Shown here: positions 56,454 to 64,000 of the stretch, piece by piece
How the letters are laid out: every line of letters starts with the position of its first letter
How positions within the stretch are numbered: the first letter of the stretch is position 1
From: Hansschlegelia beijingensis
Lineage (GTDB): Bacteria; Pseudomonadota; Alphaproteobacteria; Rhizobiales; Methylopilaceae
Reading direction: 5' to 3'
Length of the DNA: 64,000 nt
Assembly: GCF_014196425.1 (NCBI RefSeq)
Contig: NZ_JACIDR010000001.1
Span: 1,116,001-1,180,000 of the forward strand
Program-made: the position numbers and the translations under genes
Notes under the pieces: generated by a model
What the model was told of the DNA's origin: nothing
Databases searched by the model: none
What the model saw: the letters and a program-made list of their open reading frames with translations, nothing else

Positions 56454-56575
56454 GAGAACTCCGTCTGGTACGCCAGCGGCGGCACCCTAATCATCCCGGG
56501 TCCTGCGCGGAAGTCGGGTGAGCCTTCACGGAGCGGTCGGTTCCGGGCGCGGGGAACCGGTGGTACGAGGACCAG

Positions 56576-57052
56576 ATGGAAAAGAGATTCCCCGTTGCGG
56601 CCGGCGTGCTGTTCGGCCTCGGTCTCGGCGGCTTCTTCGACGGCATCGTGCTGCATCAGGTGCTGCAATGGCATCACATGCTGAGCAGCTGGTATCCGAT
56701 CCGCGATCTCGAGAGCCTCGAGCTGAACACGCTGTGGGACGGCATCTTCCACAGCGCCACCTATGTGTTCGTGGTGCTCGGCCTGTTCATCCTCTGGCGA
56801 TCGGCGCATCGCCGCCACCTCTACTGGTCCAACCGCTATCTCGTCGCCACGATGCTGATCGGGTTCGGAGCGTTCAACGTGGTCGAGGGTCTGGTCAACC
56901 ATCAGCTGCTTGGCCTGCACCACGTCAACGAACTCGCGCCGCGCGCGCAGTGGATCTTTTGGGACCTGGGCTTCCTGCTGTGGGGAGCCGCGATGCTGGT
57001 CGGCGGCTGGCTGCTCCTGCGGTCCGCCAGAAGAAGGACGCAGTCCGCATGA
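56576..57052 (+). CDS. DUF2243 integral membrane protein
   Basis: The 158-residue protein has four predicted membrane helices, starting with GVLFGLGLGGFFDGIVLHQVLQWHHML, the signature of DUF2243, with several His that could bind metal or heme. Later segments are DGIFHSATYVFVVLGLFILW, MLIGFGAFNVVEGLVNHQLL and IFWDLGFLLWGAAMLVGGWLL. The function is unknown. The ATG at 56576 has GAGG five bases upstream. Its stop overlaps the start of the next small gene (ATGA). Confidence 0.87.
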   Translation: MEKRFPVAAGVLFGLGLGGFFDGIVLHQVLQWHHMLSSWYPIRDLESLELNTLWDGIFHSATYVFVVLGLFILWRSAHRRHLYWSNRYLVATMLIGFGAFNVVEGLVNHQLLGLHHVNELAPRAQWIFWDLGFLLWGAAMLVGGWLLLRSARRRTQSA

Positions 57053-57210
57053 GCGCCGGAGCGGGAGTGTCTCGGCTGCGCGCCGCGCTGCCCTGGGCGG
57101 CGCTCGCCGCGGGGCTCACGGCCGCGACCTACCCGGCCTGGAGCCTGGTCGTGTTCGGCTACAGGCCCACCCTGGACGATCTCCTGACGCTTCGCTGCTT
57201 CGGGTTCTGA
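57049..57210 (+). CDS. Small membrane protein coupled to DUF2243 (53 aa)
   Basis: The 53-residue frame has one hydrophobic helix (LPWAALAAGLTAATYPAWSLVVFGY) and ends with a hydrophilic tail DDLLTLRCFGF. It starts within the DUF2243 stop (ATGA overlap), which is how coupled partners are usually arranged. I do not recognise a family. It could be an accessory subunit of the DUF2243 protein; codon use is like its neighbours, and no other frame competes. Confidence 0.55.
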   Translation: MSAGAGVSRLRAALPWAALAAGLTAATYPAWSLVVFGYRPTLDDLLTLRCFGF

Positions 57211-57285
57211 CAGCGGACGTTCCGCGTCTTGCCGGCGCCCGGCAAAATGCGTAAGGCGACGAACGTCACTTTCGAGGAAGCCGCC

Positions 57286-57534
57286 ATGGCCGAACACGCG
57301 ACGCCGCACTTCGCCAACGACGCAGGCGTCTCCACGATCGCCATCGGCGCGCGCGAGTTCATGTGCATCGGCGCGAAACCGCCGTTCGACCACCCGCATG
57401 TCTTTCTCGACATGGGCTCGGACGACGAGATCATCTGCCCCTATTGCTCGACGCTCTACAGGTTCCGCGCGGACCTGCACGCCGACCAGACCGATCCCGC
57501 CGGCTGTCTCTGGCGCACGCCCACGCCGGCGTGA
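57286..57534 (+). CDS. NDUFS6-like zinc-finger protein (zf-CHCC)
   Basis: The 82-residue protein has the CHCC zinc-finger pattern of the mitochondrial complex I subunit NDUFS6: Cys27 (FMCIGAKPP), His36 (FDHPHVFLDMG), Cys51 and Cys54 (IICPYCSTLYRF). Alphaproteobacterial genomes carry this short homologue. Whether it is part of complex I here is inferred. The ATG at 57286 has GAGGAA about seven bases upstream; the frame is open further upstream to 57229. Its stop overlaps the monooxygenase start (GTGA). Confidence 0.85.
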   Translation: MAEHATPHFANDAGVSTIAIGAREFMCIGAKPPFDHPHVFLDMGSDDEIICPYCSTLYRFRADLHADQTDPAGCLWRTPTPA

Positions 57535-58685
57535 GATCGCTGACGACCGGACCCGCCCTGATCGCGGGAGCCGGCGTCGGCGGGCTCACCCTTGCCCTAT
57601 CTCTCGCCCGCCGCGGCGTCGCCTGCCGCCTGTTCGAACGGGCGCCTGTCCTTGAAGAGACCGGCGCGGGCGTTCAGATTTCTCCCAACGCCGGCCGGGT
57701 TCTGGACGCGCTGGGCCTTGGACCTGCTCTCGACGCTGCCGGAACGCGGCCTCAGGCGGTCGCGATCATGGACGGGCCCGGCGGCCGGCTGCTGAAGGCT
57801 CTCCCGCTCGGCGCGGAGGCCGAACGCCGCTGGGGCGCGCCGTACCGCGTCATCCATCGCGCCGATCTCCAGACGATCCTGCTGCAGGCAGCCCGGGCCG
57901 AGCCCGCGATCGCGCTCATGCTCGGCGCCGAGGTGAAGGAAGCGCGGGAGACCGCCTCGGGCGCCGCGCTCGAACTCGCCACGGCCTCCGGCCCTCAGGC
58001 GGTCGAGGGCGCGTGGGTCGCGGGCGCGGACGGGCTTGGCTCCAGCATCCGGCGCGCCGTGAAACTTCCCCTCGCGGCGCGCGCGACCGGACTGACCGCG
58101 TGGCGCACGGTGCTGCCCGCAGCGGCCGTTCCGGCGGCTTTCGAGCTGTCGAGGGTGACCGTGGCCCTCGGCCCGGGCGCGCACTTCGTGGTCTATCCGG
58201 TGCGCGGGGGGCGCGAGGCGAACCTTGTGTTGATCGGGGATGACCAGACGCCGAGGCCGGAGGAACTGGTGGCGGGCTGGTCCCGGCCGGCCCGGGATCT
58301 GGCCGGCGCGGCCGGGACCTGGACCCGTTGGCCGCTGCGCGACCGCTCCCCCGATCCGCGCATGCATCGCGGCCGGATCGCGCTCCTCGGCGACGCCGCG
58401 CACGCCGCGCTGCCCTCTCTCGCCCAGGGCGCCGCCTTCGCGATCGAGGACGCGGCCGTGCTGGCGAGGCTGGTCGCGCAGGACGGTCCCGATCCGCTCG
58501 CCGCCTATGAAAGAGCGCGGCTGATGCGCGTCGCGCGGCTGCAGATGCGCTCCCGCCGCCAGATCGGGATCGACCACATGTCCGGCCTCGCGGCCCGCGC
58601 GCGCAACCTCGCGTTAGCGGCCGCGCCGGCGAGCGCCCTGCTCGCCGGCCTCGACTGGATCTATGGCTGGCGCGACGACGCCTGA
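57531..58685 (+). CDS. FAD-dependent monooxygenase (aromatic hydroxylase/UbiH-like fold)
   Basis: The flavoprotein of about 384 aa has the Rossmann start ALIAGAGVGGLTLALSLARRG, the DG-type motif in WVAGADGLGSSIRRAV and the FAD motif GDAAHAALPSLAQGAAFAIEDA. It resembles salicylate-hydroxylase-type enzymes (LEETGAGVQISPNAGRVLDALGLG). The substrate is not known. The start is a GTG at 57531 overlapping the zinc-finger stop by four bases, so the two proteins are co-translated. It is convergent with wrbA (2 nt gap). Confidence 0.9.
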   Translation: MRSLTTGPALIAGAGVGGLTLALSLARRGVACRLFERAPVLEETGAGVQISPNAGRVLDALGLGPALDAAGTRPQAVAIMDGPGGRLLKALPLGAEAERRWGAPYRVIHRADLQTILLQAARAEPAIALMLGAEVKEARETASGAALELATASGPQAVEGAWVAGADGLGSSIRRAVKLPLAARATGLTAWRTVLPAAAVPAAFELSRVTVALGPGAHFVVYPVRGGREANLVLIGDDQTPRPEELVAGWSRPARDLAGAAGTWTRWPLRDRSPDPRMHRGRIALLGDAAHAALPSLAQGAAFAIEDAAVLARLVAQDGPDPLAAYERARLMRVARLQMRSRRQIGIDHMSGLAARARNLALAAAPASALLAGLDWIYGWRDDA

Positions 58686-58687
58686 GA

Positions 58688-59287
58688 TCAGCGCGCCAGC
58701 TTGGCCGCGATCTCTGCGACGTGCCGCCCCTGGAAGCGGGCGCCGTCGAGCTCGTTCGCGGACGGCGCGCGCGACCCGTCGCTCTTCGCCAGCGTCGACG
58801 CGCCATAGGGCGATCCGCCGGTGATCTCATCCATGTTCATCTGGCCTGCGAAGGAATAGGGCAGACCGACCACCACCATGCCGTGGTGGAGCAGCGTGGG
58901 GATGAAGCTCAGGATCGTGCTCTCCTGCCCGCCATGCTGCGTGGCCGTGGAGGTGAAGACCGACCCGACCTTGCCCACGAGCTTGCCGGAGAACCACAGG
59001 CCGCCCGTCTGGTCGATGAAGGAGCGCATCTGCGAGGCCACCGTGCCGAAGCGGGTCGGCGCGCCGAAGATGATCGCGTCGTACTCGGGCAGCTCCTCGA
59101 CCGTGGCGATCGGGGCCTTCTGGTCGAGCTTGAAATGGCTCTTCTCGGCGATCTCCTGCGGGACCGTCTCCGGAACGCGCTTGACCGCGACGTCGGCGCC
59201 CGCCTGCCGGGCGCCCTCGGCTACCGCTTCGGCCATCGTCTCCACGTGGCCGTAGGTGGAATAGTAAAGCACGAGGACTTTCGTCAT
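58688..59287 (-). CDS. wrbA: NAD(P)H:quinone oxidoreductase type IV (WrbA)
   Basis: WrbA reduces quinones by two electrons, with FMN, and protects against redox stress. The 199-residue flavodoxin-fold protein has the FMN loop [42 protein letters not shown] in its usual place, and [18 protein letters not shown]. It ends with [20 protein letters not shown]. It is divergent from the crotonase-fold gene, sharing a 157-nt region with an operator-like palindrome. Confidence 0.95.
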   Translation of the reverse strand: MTKVLVLYYSTYGHVETMAEAVAEGARQAGADVAVKRVPETVPQEIAEKSHFKLDQKAPIATVEELPEYDAIIFGAPTRFGTVASQMRSFIDQTGGLWFSGKLVGKVGSVFTSTATQHGGQESTILSFIPTLLHHGMVVVGLPYSFAGQMNMDEITGGSPYGASTLAKSDGSRAPSANELDGARFQGRHVAEIAAKLAR

Positions 59288-59381
59288 GACCGGCTCCGTT
59301 CGCTTGTGGGTTTGACGCCCTGCTGACGAAGAAGCTGATCGTTGCGCGCGGCGCTGGCAAGCGGGTTGCCGGCGAAGTGTT

Positions 59382-59399
59382 ATTTGCGTGAAAGCAAAT
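59382..59399. promoter_or_regulatory. Operator-like palindrome between wrbA and the crotonase-fold gene
   Basis: ATTTGC and GCAAAT are perfect inverted half sites with a 6-base spacer. The site is AT-rich against the surrounding GC, 45 nt before the crotonase-fold ATG and 94 nt before wrbA. A dimeric repressor or activator could control both genes. Confidence 0.4.
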
Positions 59400-59444
59400 T
59401 AAGGCGCTCGTCCCTCTGCGTCCGGGGACGGCGCAGGAGGGATC

Positions 59445-60263
59445 ATGAGCGACGAACGGTTTGGTTCTCTGATCCTCAGGCGCGAGGGGGGCCGCGCTTC
59501 GATCGTGATCGACCGCCCCGGCAAGAAGAACGCGATCGACGAGGCTGCCTGGCGCGCGTTCACGGACGTCGCGGCCGCGATCGCCGCGGATCCGGAAGTC
59601 GCGGTGGTGGTCGTGCGCGGCGCAGGCGGCGCGTTCAGCGCCGGCGCCGACATCGGGGAGTTCGTCACCCTCGCCGAAGCCGACGAGGCGCGCCGGGACG
59701 CGTTCGCGGACGCCGTCCGGGACGGCGAGGAGGCGGTGGCCAGCATTCCGCAGCCGACGATCGCGCTGATCGACGGAGCTTGCGTCGGCGGCGGCTGCCA
59801 GATCGCCCTCGCCTGCGACATGCGGATCGCAGGGGCGACCGCGCGCTTCGGCGTCACGCCGGCGAAGCTCGGCATCGTGTACCCTGTCGCCAGCACCCGC
59901 CGGCTGGTCACGGCTGTCGGGCCGTCGGCCGCGAAGGAGCTGCTTTTCACGGGGCGGCTCATCGACGCGGAGACGGCGGCCGCGATCGGCCTCGTGGACC
60001 GCGCCGTCCGGCCCGAACGCCTCGAGGCGGAAGTCGACGAACTGGCCGCGGCGATCGCCGCCAACTCCCGATATTCTCTCGCAGCCGCGAAGCGGACCGT
60101 GGACGCTCTCGGCGACCCGGAGCCTGACCTCGCGGCGCTCGAGGCGCTCTGGCGCGGCGGATTCTCGGGCGAGGACCTTGCCGAAGGCGCGCGCGCCTTC
60201 CTGGACAAGCGGCCGCCGCGCTTCACATGGCGGCGAGCGCGGGGTCCTCAGCCGGCTTCGTGA
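59445..60263 (+). CDS. Crotonase-superfamily protein lacking both hydratase glutamates
   Basis: The 272-residue enoyl-CoA hydratase/isomerase-fold protein has the oxyanion-hole segments AFSAGADIGEF and GACVGGGCQIALACD. The two catalytic Glu of classical enoyl-CoA hydratases (144 and 164 in the rat enzyme) fall at Gln119 (GGGCQIA) and Ala140 (VTPAKLG) here, so simple hydration of enoyl-CoA is unlikely. It may be an isomerase, hydrolase or other crotonase-type enzyme acting on an acyl-CoA. The ATG has GGAGG upstream. Confidence 0.88.
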   Translation: MSDERFGSLILRREGGRASIVIDRPGKKNAIDEAAWRAFTDVAAAIAADPEVAVVVVRGAGGAFSAGADIGEFVTLAEADEARRDAFADAVRDGEEAVASIPQPTIALIDGACVGGGCQIALACDMRIAGATARFGVTPAKLGIVYPVASTRRLVTAVGPSAAKELLFTGRLIDAETAAAIGLVDRAVRPERLEAEVDELAAAIAANSRYSLAAAKRTVDALGDPEPDLAALEALWRGGFSGEDLAEGARAFLDKRPPRFTWRRARGPQPAS

Positions 60264-60278
60264 ACCCGGCGGGCTTGT

Positions 60279-60328
60279 TTGACAGCGCGGACGCAGCGCT
60301 ATCATCTCGCATCCGCAGTAATCATCTC
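60279..60328 (+). promoter_or_regulatory. Putative promoter and direct repeat ahead of zwf
   Basis: TTGACA (60279-60284) and TATCAT (60300-60305) form a promoter-like pair with a short 15-base spacer. ATCATCTC occurs at 60301-60308 and again at 60321-60328, 20 bases apart, about two helical turns, as expected for a regulator binding one face. Both lie within 70 nt of the zwf start. Confidence 0.35.
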
Positions 60329-60345
60329 ATGGGAGCGGACATCAG

Positions 60346-61827
60346 ATGACGAGCCGCATCCTCGCCGTCGATCCTTTCGACCTCGTGGTGTTCGGCGGGA
60401 CGGGCGACCTCGCTTATCGGAAGCTGTTTCCCTCCCTCTATCGCCGGGACCGCGACGGGCAGATCACGGACCCGAGCCGGATCATCGGCGTCTCACGCCG
60501 CCAGCTGAGCCGCGACGAGTTCAGGAAGGAGGTGAGCGAGGCGCTCGAAGCCCATGTCACGGCTGAAGAACGCGAGGGCGACAAGCTTCGGCGATTTCTG
60601 GACCGGCTGGACTATCACGCCGTCGACGCCGACCACGACGAAGGCTGGGAGGAGCTTCGGGCGGCCATCGCGGACGGCTTGGACCGGGTGCGCGCGATCT
60701 ATCTCGCGACCTCGCCGAATCTGTTCGACGCGATCGCCCACGGGCTCGCCAAGTTCGACCTGATCACGCCCAAGACGCGCGTCGTGCTGGAGAAGCCGCT
60801 CGGCCACGACCTCGCTTCAGCGCAGGAGATCAACGACGCCGTCGGCGATGTTCTGCCGGAGAGCCAGATCTACCGGATCGACCATTATCTCGGGAAAGAG
60901 ACGGTTCAGAACCTGATGGCGCTGCGCTTCGCCAACGTGCTGTTCGAACCCGTCTGGAACTCGGCCCATGTCGACCACGTCCAGATCATGGTGGCGGAGA
61001 AGATCGGCGTCGAGGGCCGTGGCGGGTACTACGACACCGCCGGCGCGCTTCGCGACATGATGCAGAACCACATCCTGCAGCTGCTCTGCCTCGTGGCTAT
61101 GGAGCCGCCGTCGGCGATGGAGGCGGACGCGCTGCGGGACGAGAAGCTCAAGGTGCTCAGGGCCCTCAAGCCGATCGACGACAGCAACGTGCGGACCCTG
61201 ACCGTGCGGGGCCAGTACCGCTCGGGCGTGATCGACGGCAAGTCGGTGCCCGGCTATCTGGAAGAACTCGACGGGGTCGATGAAAGCACGACCGAGACCT
61301 ACGTGGCGCTGAAGGCCGAAGTGCAGACCTGGCGCTGGGCCGGCGTGCCGTTCTACCTGCGGAGCGGCAAGCGGTTGCCGACCCAGGTGTCCGAGATCGT
61401 GATCCAGTTCCGGCAGGTCCCGCTGTCGATCTTCGGATCGGCCGGCGGCTTCCTGGCCCAGAACGCTCTGGTCATACGCCTTCAGCCGGACGAAGGCGTG
61501 AAGCTCTATCTGATGATCAAGGATCCCGGCCCGGGCGGAATGCGCTTCCGCGAGGTTCCGCTGAACCTTTCCTTCGCCGAGACCTTCAAGGGCCGGAACC
61601 CGGACGCCTATGAGCGGCTGCTGATGGACGTCATCCGCGGGAACCAGGCGTTGTTCATGCGCCGCGACGAGGTCGAGGCCGCGTGGGTCTGGGCCGATCC
61701 GATTCTGGAGGCGTGGTCACGGCTCGGCCAGCCGCCGGCGCCCTACACCGCCGGCACCTGGGGACCTTCGAGCGCGGTCGCGCTGATCGAGCGTGACGGC
61801 AGAACCTGGCGCGAGGACCCCTCATGA
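60346..61827 (+). CDS. zwf: Glucose-6-phosphate dehydrogenase
   Basis: Zwf oxidises glucose 6-phosphate to 6-phosphogluconolactone with NADP+. The 493-residue protein has the dinucleotide-binding FGGTGDLAYRKLFPSLY, the active-site signature RIDHYLGKETVQNL, and EKPLGHDL. It is the first gene of the Entner-Doudoroff operon; its stop overlaps the pgl start by four bases (ATGA). Confidence 0.97.
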   Translation: MTSRILAVDPFDLVVFGGTGDLAYRKLFPSLYRRDRDGQITDPSRIIGVSRRQLSRDEFRKEVSEALEAHVTAEEREGDKLRRFLDRLDYHAVDADHDEGWEELRAAIADGLDRVRAIYLATSPNLFDAIAHGLAKFDLITPKTRVVLEKPLGHDLASAQEINDAVGDVLPESQIYRIDHYLGKETVQNLMALRFANVLFEPVWNSAHVDHVQIMVAEKIGVEGRGGYYDTAGALRDMMQNHILQLLCLVAMEPPSAMEADALRDEKLKVLRALKPIDDSNVRTLTVRGQYRSGVIDGKSVPGYLEELDGVDESTTETYVALKAEVQTWRWAGVPFYLRSGKRLPTQVSEIVIQFRQVPLSIFGSAGGFLAQNALVIRLQPDEGVKLYLMIKDPGPGGMRFREVPLNLSFAETFKGRNPDAYERLLMDVIRGNQALFMRRDEVEAAWVWADPILEAWSRLGQPPAPYTAGTWGPSSAVALIERDGRTWREDPS

Positions 61828-62534
61828 TCGGCGTCGACAGGATCCATCTCCGGACCTTCCCGGATCGAACCACCCTGGCGCAGACCCTCGCCGCGGAGGT
61901 CGCCGACGCCCTTCGCGCCCAGGTGGCCAAGGGCGACCCGGCTACTCTGGCCGTCTCCGGGGGCGGCACGCCGAAGAAGTTCTTCCGGGAGCTCTCCACG
62001 GCGGAGCTCGACTGGGAGGACGTCACCGTCACGCTCGTCGACGAACGCTGGGTCCCGGAGACGGACGACCGGTCCAACGCTCGTCTCGTGAAGGAGAACC
62101 TGCTTCAGAACGAGGCCGCTGCGGCGACCTTCGTGCCGCTGGTGACGGACGCGGGCTCGCCGGAGGGCGGCCTGCTCGAGGCGCAGGAGCGGATCGCCGA
62201 TCTCTCGGGGCCGCTGACCGCCGCGATCCTCGGCATGGGGAGCGACGGCCACACGGCGTCGTTCTTCCCGAAGGGCGACCGCCTCGAGGACGCGCTCGAC
62301 ATGAGCGGGAAGCTGCTGGTGGTCCCGATGCGCGCGCTCGCCGCGATGGAGCCGCGCATCACCCTCACCTTGCCGATGATCCTGGCCGCGAAGTCGCTGG
62401 TGCTCCACATCGAGGGGGACAGCAAGATGGCGACCCTCGAGAAGGCGCTCGCCGGGGACGATCCGCTCGAGATGCCGATCCGGGCGGTGATCGAACATGC
62501 GCCGCGTCCGCTGGAGGTGGTGTGGGCGCCCTGA
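61824..62534 (+). CDS. pgl: 6-phosphogluconolactonase
   Basis: Pgl hydrolyses 6-phosphogluconolactone to 6-phosphogluconate. The 236-residue protein of the DevB type has AVSGGGTPKKFFRELS, TLVDERWVPETDDRSNARLV and GMGSDGHTASFFPKGD, the characteristic substrate-binding segments. It is coupled to zwf by a four-base overlap and followed by edd after 33 nt. Confidence 0.96.
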   Translation: MIGVDRIHLRTFPDRTTLAQTLAAEVADALRAQVAKGDPATLAVSGGGTPKKFFRELSTAELDWEDVTVTLVDERWVPETDDRSNARLVKENLLQNEAAAATFVPLVTDAGSPEGGLLEAQERIADLSGPLTAAILGMGSDGHTASFFPKGDRLEDALDMSGKLLVVPMRALAAMEPRITLTLPMILAAKSLVLHIEGDSKMATLEKALAGDDPLEMPIRAVIEHAPRPLEVVWAP

Positions 62535-62567
62535 GCGCCCGCCGGAAAGCCTGAAACCGGATTCGCA

Positions 62568-64000
<1,433 letters not shown>

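Overview
The window is about 70% GC, densely coded on both strands, and reads as a chromosomal segment of an alphaproteobacterium, most likely Hyphomicrobiales (Rhizobiales). The reasons are the block M48 protease - DsbA - aroQ - accB - accC - aat with DUF2155 and NDUFA12-family genes nearby, a PleC/PdhS-type cell-cycle kinase beside glnE, the yajC-secD-secF locus followed by homologues of mitochondrial complex I assembly factors, and perfect CtrA boxes with GANTC (CcrM) sites. The genus cannot be fixed from this window. I see no tRNA, rRNA, insertion sequence, prophage or CRISPR array.

Layout. 1-5295 (minus): a corrin-ring operon cobG-cobH-cobI-cbiG/cobJ-cbiD, cut by the left edge, mixing oxygen-dependent (CobG) and anaerobic-type (CbiG, CbiD) enzymes. 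5449-8698: a DUF883-like membrane protein, an orphan Bug/TctC receptor, an MltB-type lytic transglycosylase and a small ORF behind a CtrA box. 8706-13787 (minus): LysM protein, Atm1-type ABC exporter, psd and pssA. 13925-18838: LOG protein (plus), then minus-strand yajC-secD-secF followed by Mth938/NDUFAF3-like and NDUFAF6-like genes. 19145-25569: DUF815 ATPase, recO, eno, queF, a DUF1835 protein and pyrG. 25910-31354 (plus): periplasmic protease, DsbA-like protein, aroQ, accBC, aat. 31415-35083: coiled-coil membrane protein, GT2 glycosyltransferase behind a CtrA box, map, radC, then a decayed partial radC copy.

35382-39492 (plus) is a four-gene Anbu cluster: circularly permuted ATP-grasp, alpha-E protein, transglutaminase-like protein lacking the expected catalytic Cys, and the Anbu proteasome-like protease. 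39514-42538: DUF2155, NDUFA12-like, an HNH/zinc protein, a TrxR-like flavoprotein and DUF2188. 42727-49245: htpG, an SLC13 permease with TrkA-C domains, pepN. 49423-55605: PleC-like kinase with a CtrA/GANTC-rich promoter, glnE, cysE. 55701-60263: hydrolase, DUF2243 and a coupled small membrane protein, an NDUFS6-like zinc finger coupled to a flavin monooxygenase, wrbA, and a crotonase-fold protein lacking both hydratase glutamates. 60346-64000: Entner-Doudoroff operon zwf-pgl-edd, cut by the right edge.

Most genes are housekeeping. The stretches most worth attention are the Anbu cluster, the three perfect CtrA boxes, the decayed radC copy, the hybrid corrin pathway, and the four complex I accessory homologues spread over the window.
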